Source: Streptococcus suis (GTDB lineage Bacteria > Bacillota > Bacilli > Lactobacillales > Streptococcaceae). Taken from it: a DNA stretch of 64,000 nt. Position numbers and translations under genes: made by a program. A model generated the notes under the pieces. It searched no databases and had not been told where the DNA came from. It worked only from the letters and a program-made list of their open reading frames with translations. The stretch spans positions 1-64,000 of the forward strand of contig NZ_WCJE01000001.1 of assembly GCF_016743335.1 (NCBI RefSeq), read 5' to 3'. Of this stretch, positions 55,830 to 64,000 are shown piece by piece. The stretch's first letter is position 1; each line of letters begins with the position of its first letter.

Positions 55830-57865
55830 TGACAAAGAATTTACTTGTTGAACTTGGTTTGGAAGAAATTCCTGCCTACATCGTAACCCCAGCCATGCAC
55901 CAGTTGCGTGATCGCATGGCAACCTTTTTGACAGACAATCGCTTGGCTTTTGACAGCATTGATGTCTTTTCAACGCCACGCCGTTTGGCTGTTCGTGTCC
56001 GTGGTTTGGCAGACCAGCAGACTGATCTTACAGAAGATTTCAAGGGTCCTGCTAAGAAGATTGCCTTGGATGCAGACGGGAACTTCACTAAAGCTGCAGA
56101 AGGCTTTGTCCGTGGCAAAGGCTTGACGACAGCGGACATCGAATTCCGCGAAATCAAGGGCGAAGAGTATGTCTATGTGACCAAGCATGAAGCGGGTCAG
56201 CCAGCTAAGACCGTTCTGGCGGCCATTCCAGAGGTCTTGAAGGCTATGACCTTCCCTGTCAGCATGAACTGGGCTTCCAACAAATTCGCCTACATCCGCC
56301 CTGTCCACACCCTGACCGTTCTCTTGGACGACGAAGCATTGGATATGGATTTCTTGGACATTTCGTCAGCTCGCATCAGCCGTGGTCATCGTTTCCTTGG
56401 AAATGAAACCGAGATTGCAAGTGCAGATTCTTACGAGGCTGACTTGCGTGCACAGTTTGTCATTACAGACCCCGCAGAGCGTCAAAATATGATTGTTGAG
56501 CAAATCAAGGCGATCGAGGACAAACACAATGTGACTGTTGAGATTGACCAAGACCTGCTCAATGAAGTTCTCAACTTGGTCGAGTACCCAACCGCCTTTA
56601 TGGGCTCTTTTGATACCAAGTATTTGGAAGTACCAGAAGAAGTATTGGTGACTTCAATGAAAAACCACCAACGTTACTTCGTGGTGCGTGATAAGGCTGG
56701 CAAACTCTTGCCAAACTTCATCTCCGTCCGCAATGGTAATGACCAGTACATTGATAATGTCATCAAAGGAAATGAAAAAGTTTTGGTGGCTCGTCTGGAA
56801 GATGGTGAGTTCTTCTGGCGTGAAGACCAAAAACTTAAGATTGCTGACTTGGTAGAACGCCTAAAAGTCGTGACCTTCCATGAGAAAATCGGCTCGCTTT
56901 ACGAGCACATGGCACGCACAAAAGTCATCGCAGAAAAACTGGCTGACTTGGCAGGCTTGTCTGCGGATGAAAAAGCAGATGTGGCACGTGCGGCGGACAT
57001 CTACAAGTTTGACCTCTTGACAGGCATGGTCGGCGAGTTTGATGAATTACAAGGGATTATGGGTGAGAAGTATGCCCTTCTTGCAGGGGAAAAACCTGCG
57101 GTGGCAGCGGCAATCCGTGAGCACTATCTTCCTAACTCAGCAGAAGGCGAATTGCCTGAGAGCAAGGTCGGTGCGGTCTTGGCACTGGCTGACAAGTTTG
57201 ACACCCTCCTATCCTTCTTCTCAGTAGGCTTGATTCCTTCTGGCTCAAACGACCCTTACGCTCTTCGTCGTGCAACACAGGGTATCGTACGGATCTTGGA
57301 AGCATTTGGTTGGGAAATTCCATTGGATCAGTTGATTGCGGAGCTCTACAGCTTGAACTTTTCTAGCTTGACCTATGACAACCAGCCAGCTGTGATGGAC
57401 TTTATCCGTGCCCGTGTAGAGAAGATGATGGATAAGGCCATTCCGAAAGACATCCGCGAGGCTGTACTGGCTAGCTCAACCTTTGTGGTCAGACTGCAAC
57501 TAGCAGCTAGCTCTGCTATTTTCCAAAAATCAAAAGAGGCTGACTACAAGGAAGCCGTGGAAAACTTGTCACGGGTCTTCAACTTGGCTGAAAAGGCGGA
57601 GGCGACTGCGATTGACGAGGCTCTCTTTGAAAACGACCAGGAGAAAGCCCTTGCTGCTGCAGTGACAGGTTTGGAGTTGACAGAAGACATGGCGGGCAAC
57701 TTGGACAAGCTCTTTGCTCTCAGCCCAGTCATCGCGGCCTTCTTCGACAATACCATGGTTATGGTAGATGACGCAGCAGTCAAAGCCAACCGCTTGGCTC
57801 TCTTGAAAGCCTTGGCGGATAAGGCAAGTGCTGTGGCGGTCTTCAATCTCTTGAATAGCAAGTAG
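55829..57865 (+). CDS. glyS: Glycyl-tRNA synthetase beta subunit
   Basis: GlyS supplies tRNA recognition for the tetramer. The 678-residue protein starts [22 protein letters not shown] and has [14 protein letters not shown] (about 50-63), [23 protein letters not shown] (about 148-170) and a C-terminal DALR-like region ending [18 protein letters not shown]. Length and segments are standard. The overlap with glyQ gives equal synthesis. A small DUF896 gene follows 9 bases after. Confidence 0.96.
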   Translation: MTKNLLVELGLEEIPAYIVTPAMHQLRDRMATFLTDNRLAFDSIDVFSTPRRLAVRVRGLADQQTDLTEDFKGPAKKIALDADGNFTKAAEGFVRGKGLTTADIEFREIKGEEYVYVTKHEAGQPAKTVLAAIPEVLKAMTFPVSMNWASNKFAYIRPVHTLTVLLDDEALDMDFLDISSARISRGHRFLGNETEIASADSYEADLRAQFVITDPAERQNMIVEQIKAIEDKHNVTVEIDQDLLNEVLNLVEYPTAFMGSFDTKYLEVPEEVLVTSMKNHQRYFVVRDKAGKLLPNFISVRNGNDQYIDNVIKGNEKVLVARLEDGEFFWREDQKLKIADLVERLKVVTFHEKIGSLYEHMARTKVIAEKLADLAGLSADEKADVARAADIYKFDLLTGMVGEFDELQGIMGEKYALLAGEKPAVAAAIREHYLPNSAEGELPESKVGAVLALADKFDTLLSFFSVGLIPSGSNDPYALRRATQGIVRILEAFGWEIPLDQLIAELYSLNFSSLTYDNQPAVMDFIRARVEKMMDKAIPKDIREAVLASSTFVVRLQLAASSAIFQKSKEADYKEAVENLSRVFNLAEKAEATAIDEALFENDQEKALAAAVTGLELTEDMAGNLDKLFALSPVIAAFFDNTMVMVDDAAVKANRLALLKALADKASAVAVFNLLNSK

Positions 57866-57874
57866 GAGGTATTC

Positions 57875-58132
57875 ATGGAACAAGCAAAAATCGATCGCAT
57901 CAATGAATTGGCTAAAAAGAAAAAAGCTGGTACCTTGACACCAGAGGAAAAAGTTGAACAGGCTCAGCTCAGGGAAGAATACATCGAGGGGTATCGTCGA
58001 GCAATCCGTCATCATATTGAGGGGATTAAGCTGGTTGATGAGGACGGCAATGATGTGACGCCAGAGAAACTCCGTCAAGTCCAACGTGAAAAAGGCTTGC
58101 ATGGCCGTAGTTTGGATGATCCAAATTCCTAA
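57875..58132 (+). CDS. DUF896 family protein (YnzC-like)
   Basis: The 85-residue basic, helical protein has the full DUF896 pattern: [36 protein letters not shown] and a C-terminal [12 protein letters not shown]. The B. subtilis member YnzC is small and helical, with no settled function. The AGGAGGTATTC site precedes the ATG. It is 9 bases after glyS and ends in a terminator, so it is part of the glyQS transcript. Confidence 0.92.
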   Translation: MEQAKIDRINELAKKKKAGTLTPEEKVEQAQLREEYIEGYRRAIRHHIEGIKLVDEDGNDVTPEKLRQVQREKGLHGRSLDDPNS

Positions 58133-58146
58133 GAGTAAAAATAAGC

Positions 58147-58173
58147 AAAGACTAGGTTTCCTAGTCTTTTTTT
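58147..58173 (+). terminator. Terminator of the glyQS transcript
   Basis: AAAGACTAGG and CCTAGTCTTT pair around TTT and continue into a run of T. Confidence 0.9.
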
Positions 58174-58260
58174 GTGCTTTTGAGAACATATATTTACTTG
58201 TTCATTCGATTCATAAATGATAAAATGTATATAGATAAATAGGCTCAGGAGGGCTTTGTC

Positions 58261-58597
58261 ATGAAAAAACTACTCTATTTTCTCTTGTTTCTTACTGCCT
58301 TTTATGTACTTTTCTGGAATTGTTGAGGCAACAGGAGTTGGTCTGGGCCTAAGCTATTCCCTACATCAAGAAGTCAAAAAGTATCCTGAAAAACAATTGT
58401 CAGAGTATTTACCGTGGGGATCTAAGAGGGACAAGATTATGGTAGTAACCATTCTACTTTTCTCCATTTTGGTCAGTTTCATTCCAGATGTGAATTGGCA
58501 TAGAGGCCTGGCAATCCTCTTAGGTATCAGCTATGTACTCCTTTGGCAAGCTATGCTTATCCAATTCCTACGAAAATACTATTTTAAAAACGCATGA
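58261..58597 (+). pseudogene. Small membrane protein gene with a frameshift
   Basis: An ATG with a very good ribosome site (CAGGAGGGCTTTGTC) starts MKKLLYFLLFLTAFYVLFW and stops after 22 codons. The +1 frame from about 58304 continues YFSGIVEATGVGLGLSYSLHQEV and two membrane segments (VVTILLFSILVSFIPDV, LAILLGISYVLLWQAMLI). Joined at TTTTATGTAC the two give one protein of about 110 residues. The 58304 ATG has no ribosome site. A single-base indel is the likely reason; a sequencing error is possible. Function unknown. Confidence 0.7.
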
Positions 58598-58614
58598 GAG
58601 TTTCATGCGTTTTC
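58586..58614. terminator. Bidirectional terminator before the MATE gene
   Basis: AAAACGCATGA and TCATGCGTTTT pair around a short loop, with T-rich ends on both strands. It separates convergent genes. Confidence 0.85.
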
Positions 58615-58615
58615 T

Positions 58616-59953
58616 TTATATACTTTGTCCAGCTTTTAATTTTTTCATAAAGATGATGGAACTTGGAATCAGGACGATGATGCTTCCGATCCAGGCGGCA
58701 GGGTTAGCGGCGGCGGTCCCATAAAAACCGAAATACTGCATACCGATGATGGCGACTGCTGCTCGGAAAATCAATTCTCCAAAGCCTGCTAGTGTTGGGA
58801 TAAAGCCCTTGCCAAGTCCCTGAATAAAGCTACGAAGAATAAAGAGGGAAGCAACAATCCAGTAACAAGAGCCGTTAATGATGTAGTAAACAAGAGCCAA
58901 GTCCAGCACTGTTTGACTGGCATTTGGCAGAAAGAGACCAGAGAAGAAGCGATTGCCCAAGATGAGAATGACCGCAAATACAATGGCCCAAGCAATGCTG
59001 AGGAGTAATGAGTGGCGCACTCCTTCTCGAATACGGTCATAGAGTTTGGCACCGTAGTTCTGAGCAGTAAAGGTTGCGATAGCCAAGCCCAGATTGACCA
59101 TGGGCAGCATAGCCAGCTGGTCAGTACGAAGGGCAATGGCCTGGGCGGCGATTGCGTCTGTCCCTAGTTGGTTGACCATAAACTGCAAGGTCATGGCTCC
59201 GATGGCGATAATACTGGCTTGAAATCCCATTGGAAAAGCAAGCTGGGCATGTTTCTTGAGATTACCTCTATCCAATTTTAAATCAGCTAGTCCGATATGA
59301 TAGTGAGGTACCTTGTGGATAATGTAAAAAATAAGAAAGAGGACCGAACAGGCTTGGGCAAGGATAGTTGCAAAGCCAGCTCCGAAAACGCCCCAGTTCA
59401 TAACTAAGATAAAGAAAAAATCCAGACCGATATTGATAAAACAAGCGATAACTAGAGCCAGTAGAGGTGTTTTAGAGTTTCCGAGACTGCGTAGGGTTGA
59501 AGACAGGAAATTATAAAAAATAGTAAAGGTCAATCCTCCAAACATGGCCGTTAGAAAGGCATGGGAGTGGTCGATGATACTCACAGGCGTTTGCATTAAG
59601 ACCAAGATAGGTTTCAAAAAAGCTAAGGCTGAGACTGTTAGTAAAAGGCTGATGAGGGAAGCGTAGAAGAGTCCGTGGACAAAAGATTTTTTAAGCCCCT
59701 CTAAGTCGCCAGCTCCAAAGCGTTGGGCAGAAATAATGGTTAATCCATTGGTAACACCTTGGGCAAAACCGATGATTAAAAAAATCAGGCTGGCAGTTGA
59801 GCCGACACTGGCAAAGGCATCCTTTCCCAAAGTATGCCCCACAATCATGGAATCAGCAAAATTATAGGCCAGTTGAAAAAAAGATCCAATCAACAAGGGA
59901 ATAGCGAATTGTAAGATGACCGCAATCGGCTTTCCTTTGGTTAAATCATTCAT
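58616..59953 (-). CDS. MATE-family multidrug/metabolite exporter
   Basis: The 445-residue membrane protein has about 12 segments and the MATE pattern: IAVILQFAIPLLIGSFFQLAYNFADSMIVG at the N-terminus, a mirrored FPMGFQASIIAIGAMTLQFMVNQLGTDAIAAQAIA in the second half (about residues 235-270) and GLAIATFTAQNYGAK. Such proteins export drugs or metabolites with sodium or protons; the substrate is not known. A ribosome site (AAAGGAGAGATT) precedes ATG 59953. An inverted repeat lies in its leader. Confidence 0.92.
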   Translation of the reverse strand: MNDLTKGKPIAVILQFAIPLLIGSFFQLAYNFADSMIVGHTLGKDAFASVGSTASLIFLIIGFAQGVTNGLTIISAQRFGAGDLEGLKKSFVHGLFYASLISLLLTVSALAFLKPILVLMQTPVSIIDHSHAFLTAMFGGLTFTIFYNFLSSTLRSLGNSKTPLLALVIACFINIGLDFFFILVMNWGVFGAGFATILAQACSVLFLIFYIIHKVPHYHIGLADLKLDRGNLKKHAQLAFPMGFQASIIAIGAMTLQFMVNQLGTDAIAAQAIALRTDQLAMLPMVNLGLAIATFTAQNYGAKLYDRIREGVRHSLLLSIAWAIVFAVILILGNRFFSGLFLPNASQTVLDLALVYYIINGSCYWIVASLFILRSFIQGLGKGFIPTLAGFGELIFRAAVAIIGMQYFGFYGTAAANPAAWIGSIIVLIPSSIIFMKKLKAGQSI

Positions 59954-59976
59954 AATCTCTCCTTTTGACAGATGAT

Positions 59977-60010
59977 AAGCCCACTAGAAAAATGATAGTC
60001 TAGTAGGCTT
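59977..60010 (-). promoter_or_regulatory. Inverted repeat in the MATE leader
   Basis: Plus-strand AAGCCCACTAGA (59977-59988) and TCTAGTAGGCTT (59999-60010) pair with one wobble. There is no T run, so it is more likely an operator or a ribosome-access hairpin than a terminator. It lies 24 bases before the start codon. Confidence 0.4.
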
Positions 60011-60066
60011 TCTAGGGATAAAATATTTCTCCTGAAAACGGAGTATAGGGCGTAAATTTGTTATTT

Positions 60067-60274
60067 ATACTCTTCGAAAATCAAAATAAGACGTTGTTGA
60101 CTTGATTTGATGAGTGAAAGGCTCCAGTGGAGCCTTTCAGCCTGTTACCTTGAAACAAAATAGTAACAGGGTTCTATCTGCGTAAGTAGTAACGAACTAC
60201 GTTCGCCCTATCTCCAACCTCCAAAGGTTCCCCAAAACTTTGGAGCTAGTCTGTTTTTGATTTTCATTGAGTAT
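60067..60274 (+). repeat. BOX-type repeat downstream of ktrA
   Basis: It has the same ends (ATACTCTTCGAAAATCAAA and GATTTTCATTGAGTAT) and the same hairpins (GGCTCCAGTGGAGCC) as the copy at 10614-10821, with about the same length (208 bp). Its right end supplies the last base of the ktrA stop codon on the minus strand. Confidence 0.75.
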
Positions 60275-60939
60275 TAATTTGTCAGCTCTTCAAAATGATC
60301 GACAGTATTATGGTCTGTTACTGCTAAGATGAGTTCGTCAGATTTGAAGACATAGTCAGGAGTTAGTTGGATGTTTAATTCCTGATTTTTGCCACTTCGG
60401 TAACCGATAATATTGAGTTTATAGTGTTGGCGGAGTTTTAATTCGCCGAGTGTTTTGCCAATCCATTTTACTGGCGGGTGAAACTCAACAATGGAAACAT
60501 TACCGTCAAGCTCAAAAAGGCTGGTTGTGTCTCGGTGGAGTAATTGTTTTGCTAGGGAAATACCTGTTTCGCGTTCGGGGGAAATAACCTTGTCAGCACC
60601 AACTCTGAGAAGGACTTCTTTCGCAGTTGTTCCTTTGACTTTAGCAATGACCATAGGAACGCCTAGGACCTTGCTATGCATAACAGCAAGAACACTGGAT
60701 TCCAAGTTTTCGCCAGTAGCTACAACAACAGCATCGCAGTTACCGATTCCTGCTGCACGTAGGAGCGAGCGATCGGTGATGTCTCCGACAATACCGCGCG
60801 TGAGAATAGGTTCTAGATGATTGATACGTTGCTCATGATTATCAATAGCAATGATATTGCAATCGTAATTGTGTAATGTTTTTGCAATGGTAGTACCAAA
60901 AACTCCCAGACCGAGAATTCCGATAGTATAGTTTGGCAT
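60274..60939 (-). CDS. ktrA: Potassium uptake regulatory protein (KtrA/TrkA type)
   Basis: The 221-residue cytosolic RCK protein gates the potassium channel subunit encoded upstream. The N-terminal Rossmann domain has IGILGLGVFGTTIAKTLHN (about 6-24) and AIDNHEQRINHLE; VATGENLESSVLAV is near residue 75. A C-terminal RCK_C domain (about 140-221) follows. In relatives ATP, ADP or c-di-AMP control it. It lies 11 bases after ktrB. The first base of a BOX element is the last base of its stop codon. Confidence 0.93.
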   Translation of the reverse strand: MPNYTIGILGLGVFGTTIAKTLHNYDCNIIAIDNHEQRINHLEPILTRGIVGDITDRSLLRAAGIGNCDAVVVATGENLESSVLAVMHSKVLGVPMVIAKVKGTTAKEVLLRVGADKVISPERETGISLAKQLLHRDTTSLFELDGNVSIVEFHPPVKWIGKTLGELKLRQHYKLNIIGYRSGKNQELNIQLTPDYVFKSDELILAVTDHNTVDHFEELTN

Positions 60940-60950
60940 GATTTCTCCTT

Positions 60951-62300
60951 TTAAACAAGCATAGATGATTTTGCGTATTGAAGACTTTCGGTTTTAGATA
61001 ATTTTCGAACAGAAAGGCTTGCGAGAATAGAAAGTGGACCGATACGGCCGAAGAACATGAGCGCCATAATGACTGCTTGACCGGCCATGGTTAGACTTGG
61101 TGTCTGATTGGCAGTAACACCTACAGTGGCTAGTGCTGACATGACCTCGAACATTAAAAATAGAAGTGGTTGTCGGTCATCTGTTAAGGCAAGTGCGAAG
61201 AGTCCTATGATAAACATAAGCAGGAAGACGGAGAATGTCGCAAAAGCTTTGCGGATGCTGAGGTTATCAATGGTTCGTCCCATAAAGTTGGTATGAGGGA
61301 GGCCGAGAATTTCACTACGAGCATAGAGTACTAAGGTTAGGAAGGCGGTTATTTTAATACCGCCGGCTGTTCCACCTGGGGCCCCGCCAAGCATCATCTG
61401 AAAGATATAGAGCAAGAGGGTGATTGGTTCAGCTTTCGTGTAGTCGATACTGGCAAAACCAGCGGTTCGCATGGTAACCGTCTGGAAAAAGCTGGCTAAT
61501 AATTTATGACCAAATGATAGTTGCCCGATAGTAGAAGGGTTGTTCCATTCGGTGAGTAAGGTTGTCAGAGTTCCGAGGGTTAGTATAGTAGCTGTTAGAC
61601 CTAGAACAATCTTTGTATGGAACCCTAGTTTTCGTAGGCTACGTTTTTGCCCGATTTGTGTCTGAAGGTCAAACCAAACCGAGAATCCAAGACCTCCCAT
61701 AATAATGAGACTGGCTAATGTTATGTTGATCAGAGGATTATCCACATAGCGCATGATGCTAGTTGAGCCAAAATTATCAAAACCAGCATTACAAAAGGCT
61801 GATATAGCTACGAAAATCGAGGTAAATAAACCTCTCGCCCATCCAAATTCAGGTACAAAATGAAAGGACAGTAAGAGGGCTCCAAAGGCTTCGACCGCCA
61901 AGGTAAAACCAAAAGCCGATTTGAGGAAGTTACGAAAATATTTTGTGTCAGATCGGTTTAGAGCCTCTTGTAAGGTCGCCATATTGATGAAATTCATTTT
62001 ACGACCACCGCGTAGAGCGAAGAGACCGATGAATCCTATCAAGCTCAAACCACCAATTTGGATTAGCATCATACAGATAATCTGTCCAAAAGTAGAATAG
62101 GTTTCAGCAACGGCTTTGGTAAATAGCCCTGTCACACAAACCATGGAGACAGATGTGAAGAGATGATCCCAATAACTTGCTGTAGAGGTGCTAATTTGTG
62201 AGATGGGAAGACTTAGTAAAATTGATCCAGTCAGAATCACGAATAAGAAACTGATAATGATTCGCTGACTGGGAGAAAGTTTGATCCTAAATGGTGACAT
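60951..62300 (-). CDS. ktrB: Potassium uptake channel subunit (KtrB/TrkH type)
   Basis: The 449-residue membrane protein forms the potassium pathway. It has four pore-loop-like repeats: ITSVSMVCVTGLF-like sequence (HLFTSVSMVCVTGLFTK, about residue 50), ISAFCNAGFDNFG (about 165), TVTMRTAGFASID (about 275) and a fourth near MSALATVGVTANQTP (about 385). I chose ATG 62300 (MSPFRIKLSPS) because AAAGGTAGAATT precedes it; a TTG six codons upstream is possible. It is the first gene of the ktrB-ktrA operon. Confidence 0.93.
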   Translation of the reverse strand: MSPFRIKLSPSQRIIISFLFVILTGSILLSLPISQISTSTASYWDHLFTSVSMVCVTGLFTKAVAETYSTFGQIICMMLIQIGGLSLIGFIGLFALRGGRKMNFINMATLQEALNRSDTKYFRNFLKSAFGFTLAVEAFGALLLSFHFVPEFGWARGLFTSIFVAISAFCNAGFDNFGSTSIMRYVDNPLINITLASLIIMGGLGFSVWFDLQTQIGQKRSLRKLGFHTKIVLGLTATILTLGTLTTLLTEWNNPSTIGQLSFGHKLLASFFQTVTMRTAGFASIDYTKAEPITLLLYIFQMMLGGAPGGTAGGIKITAFLTLVLYARSEILGLPHTNFMGRTIDNLSIRKAFATFSVFLLMFIIGLFALALTDDRQPLLFLMFEVMSALATVGVTANQTPSLTMAGQAVIMALMFFGRIGPLSILASLSVRKLSKTESLQYAKSSMLV

Positions 62301-62528
62301 AATTCTACCTTTTCTCAAAAAAATAAAAGATGAAGATATTGTAGCACAAAAGAAAGAAAATGTACGACTAAAACACGCAAAGAACCTGATTTTTTCTCTT
62401 CTTGAAAGCTTCCTTGTTTTTTATTACCATGGATTTTATAAGTGGTGTTTATATGAGGTGGCTCATTTTACTTGTGACACCAGGATTATGGGGAAATTAT
62501 TATGGATAATGAAAAAGTGGTGCGGACC

Positions 62529-62562
62529 ATAAAAAGAATCTCCTTAGTTGACCTAGGGAGAT
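62529..62562 (-). terminator. Terminator after the Gx-transporter gene
   Basis: AATCTCC and GGAGATT, with TAG and CTA inside, form a hairpin; on the minus strand it is followed by CTTTTTAT. Confidence 0.7.
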
Positions 62563-63102
62563 TTATTTCCATTCTGCTAAGACTTGTTGATGATAGTGAC
62601 GTAAAGGTCCGACCTTTTGGAGGAGGTAGGTAGCAGCCAGTCCGACCAATAAGCCTGATAGAATTCCAGTAAAAGCGAGGATTGGCAGGTAGTTCAGTAC
62701 ATAGAAAGAACGGGCGATGGTAGCAAAAACAAGAAGCTGACCAAGATTGTGCAACATCCCACCCAGAATAGAAATTCCAATAGGACTGACACGGTTTGGA
62801 CCGAGCTGCTTGGCAGAGAGCATTCCTACATAACTCAAAGTAGTTCCGGCAAAGCCATAGAGGAATGTGGAAAAGGTGCCTCCCAGAAAGGTTGAGATGA
62901 GCAAGCGTAGTGCGACAACCTTTAGGCTATCCTTTGTAGGGAGGGTAAAGATAGCGATCAAGCTAATTAAATTTCCCAGTCCTAGCTTGGCACCTGGAGC
63001 AAAGGCAAATGGGGGGGTGATGAGTCGTTCAATCAAAGAAATGACAACTGCCTGAGCTGCCAGCATCGTAATAAAGTTAAGTGTTTGACGTTTAGAATTC
63101 AT
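62563..63102 (-). CDS. Gx-transporter family membrane protein (HepS1-like)
   Basis: The 179-residue membrane protein has a start MNSKRQTLNFITMLAAQAVVISLIERLI and the segments PGAKLGLGNLISLIAIF (about 40-56) and GILGGMLHNLGQLLV-like ISILGGMLHNLGQLLVF (about 110-127), typical of the Gx transporter / heptaprenyl-diphosphate-synthase-component-I-like family. About five membrane passes are expected. It may be an ECF-type substrate subunit, but no partner gene is nearby. Several such proteins sit near NADH dehydrogenase or menaquinone genes, and the divergent neighbour here is one. The substrate is unknown. Confidence 0.8.
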   Translation of the reverse strand: MNSKRQTLNFITMLAAQAVVISLIERLITPPFAFAPGAKLGLGNLISLIAIFTLPTKDSLKVVALRLLISTFLGGTFSTFLYGFAGTTLSYVGMLSAKQLGPNRVSPIGISILGGMLHNLGQLLVFATIARSFYVLNYLPILAFTGILSGLLVGLAATYLLQKVGPLRHYHQQVLAEWK

Positions 63103-63284
63103 GGGTGTAGAGAAAAAACTCTTTCTAGTCGATTATCTATTTTACTATCATACTTGTTTTTGTTCACTATGGCAAGTTTTGTTTGTGTATATTACTAATT
63201 ATTGAAATTCGCTTGTCAACTATCTTGGAATACGATATAATGGGAACATGTCATTTGTTGTGAATTTCACAAGGAGGTAAAATT

Positions 63285-64000
63285 GTGACGAAAAATATTG
63301 TGATTGTCGGTGCTGGTTATGCAGGGATTGCAGCAGCTCGATTGCTAGGAAAAACCTTTAAAAAGGATCAAGATGTAACAGTTACCTTGATTGATAAGAA
63401 CTCTTTCCATACCTATATGACAGAGTTGCATGAAGTTGCGGCTGGGCGTGTGGAAGCAAGTGCAATCAAGTATGACCTTCAACGTATCTTCAAAAAATAT
63501 CCAAAGGTTCAATTAGTAACAGACAAGGTTGTGGAGATTGACTATGATAAGAAACAAGTCGTAGCAGAGCACCAAACCCTGGATTTTGATTATCTGCTTC
63601 TTGCAATGGGAGGTGAAGCTAATGACTTTGGTGTGAAAGGTGTTAAGGAACACGGTTTTACACTTTGGTCTATCGAGGCAGCAGAACGTTTGCATGACCA
63701 CATGATTGATGCTTGCTATCGTGCCATGCGTGAGCATGATGAAGCCAAACGTCGCGCTCTTTTAACCTTTACCGTTATCGGTGCTGGCTTCACAGGTATT
63801 GAGATGATCGGTGAGTTGATTGACTGGGTACCAATTTTGGCGCGTGAGTTCAAGTTGGATCCAAAAGAATTCTCTCTCAAGGTTGTCGAAGCAACGCCAA
63901 ATATCTTGGCTATGGTTACTGAAAAAGAGCAAGTCAAGGCACGTAAATACCTTGAGAAAAAAGGTGTTGAATTGGTACTTGGCGATGGTGTAGCAAGTGT
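63285..64000 (+). CDS. ndh: Type II NADH dehydrogenase, 5' part (runs past the window end)
   Basis: The first 238 codons of a FAD-dependent NADH:quinone-type oxidoreductase are present, with no stop codon before position 64000. The start is GTG at 63285 behind AAGGAGGTAAAATT. It has the FAD motif IVIVGAGYAGIAAARLLG (about residues 5-22), LIDKNSFHTYMTELHEVAAG and a second dinucleotide motif TVIGAGFTGIEMIGEL (about 162-177). It oxidises NADH at the membrane surface without pumping protons. Its neighbours downstream are not visible. Confidence 0.93.
   Translation, partial: MTKNIVIVGAGYAGIAAARLLGKTFKKDQDVTVTLIDKNSFHTYMTELHEVAAGRVEASAIKYDLQRIFKKYPKVQLVTDKVVEIDYDKKQVVAEHQTLDFDYLLLAMGGEANDFGVKGVKEHGFTLWSIEAAERLHDHMIDACYRAMREHDEAKRRALLTFTVIGAGFTGIEMIGELIDWVPILAREFKLDPKEFSLKVVEATPNILAMVTEKEQVKARKYLEKKGVELVLGDGVAS

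Overview
The window looks like a low-GC Firmicute of the genus Streptococcus, most likely Streptococcus suis or a close relative. The reasons are the streptococcal fatty-acid cluster (fabM-fabT-fabH-acpP-fabK-fabD-fabG-fabF-accB-fabZ-accC-accD-accA), FabK instead of FabI, a manLMN mannose PTS followed by a DUF956 gene, metQ-M20 peptidase-metN-metI, a YSIRK-type surface protein, and BOX-type intergenic repeats whose ends match the pneumococcal BOX ends. The species call is inference; no 16S or other typing locus is present.

Layout. 1-2.3 kb: an aspartokinase gene and a HAD-phosphatase gene broken by an in-frame amber codon. 2.7-14.2 kb: the complete type II fatty-acid synthesis and acetyl-CoA carboxylase cluster, with FabT operators in front of fabM, fabT and fabK and repeat elements in three of its gaps. 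14.2-16.2 kb: a broken GNAT acetyltransferase gene, an unknown protein and a CPBP membrane protease. 16.2-25.3 kb: a type I restriction-modification island with a divergent tyrosine recombinase, a small S-like protein, hsdR, an hsdS whose two target-recognition domains are identical, a Fic gene, a promoterless spare recognition cassette, and hsdM. 25.3-30.1 kb (minus strand): serS with a serine T-box leader, the DUF956 gene and manLMN with a CcpA-type cre inside its promoter. 30.2-36.3 kb: a Cof-type phosphatase, a purine permease, metF and metE. 36.6-41.8 kb: a peptide-type ABC importer. 41.9-50.8 kb: a glutamine-amidotransferase-like hydrolase, a 1277-residue wall-anchored surface protein with identical 126-residue repeats, and the methionine importer. 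50.8-58.6 kb: unknown membrane proteins, a B3/B4-domain protein with an attenuator-like leader, then a glycine T-box that precedes an HExxH protein and glyQS. 58.6-64 kb: a MATE exporter, a KtrAB/TrkAH potassium system, a Gx-transporter-family protein and the start of a type II NADH dehydrogenase.

How the parts work together. The fab/acc genes make a self-contained, FabT-regulated lipid synthesis unit. metE-metF and metQ share an operator-like sequence with the same 13-bp spacing, so de novo methionine synthesis and import appear to be co-regulated. The two tRNA synthetase loci are governed by T-boxes whose specifier codons can be read as UCU (Ser) and GGC (Gly).

The most unusual part is the restriction island. 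Its specificity subunit carries two 427-bp identical recognition-domain copies, so it should recognise a symmetric target. A third, different cassette with the same flanking repeats lies in direct, not inverted, orientation beyond the Fic gene. Other points for a second look are the repeat elements that supply bases of neighbouring stop codons, a duplicated 5' end of glyQ bracketing a repeat insertion, three disrupted genes, and an uncharacterised leader RNA before the B3/B4 gene.
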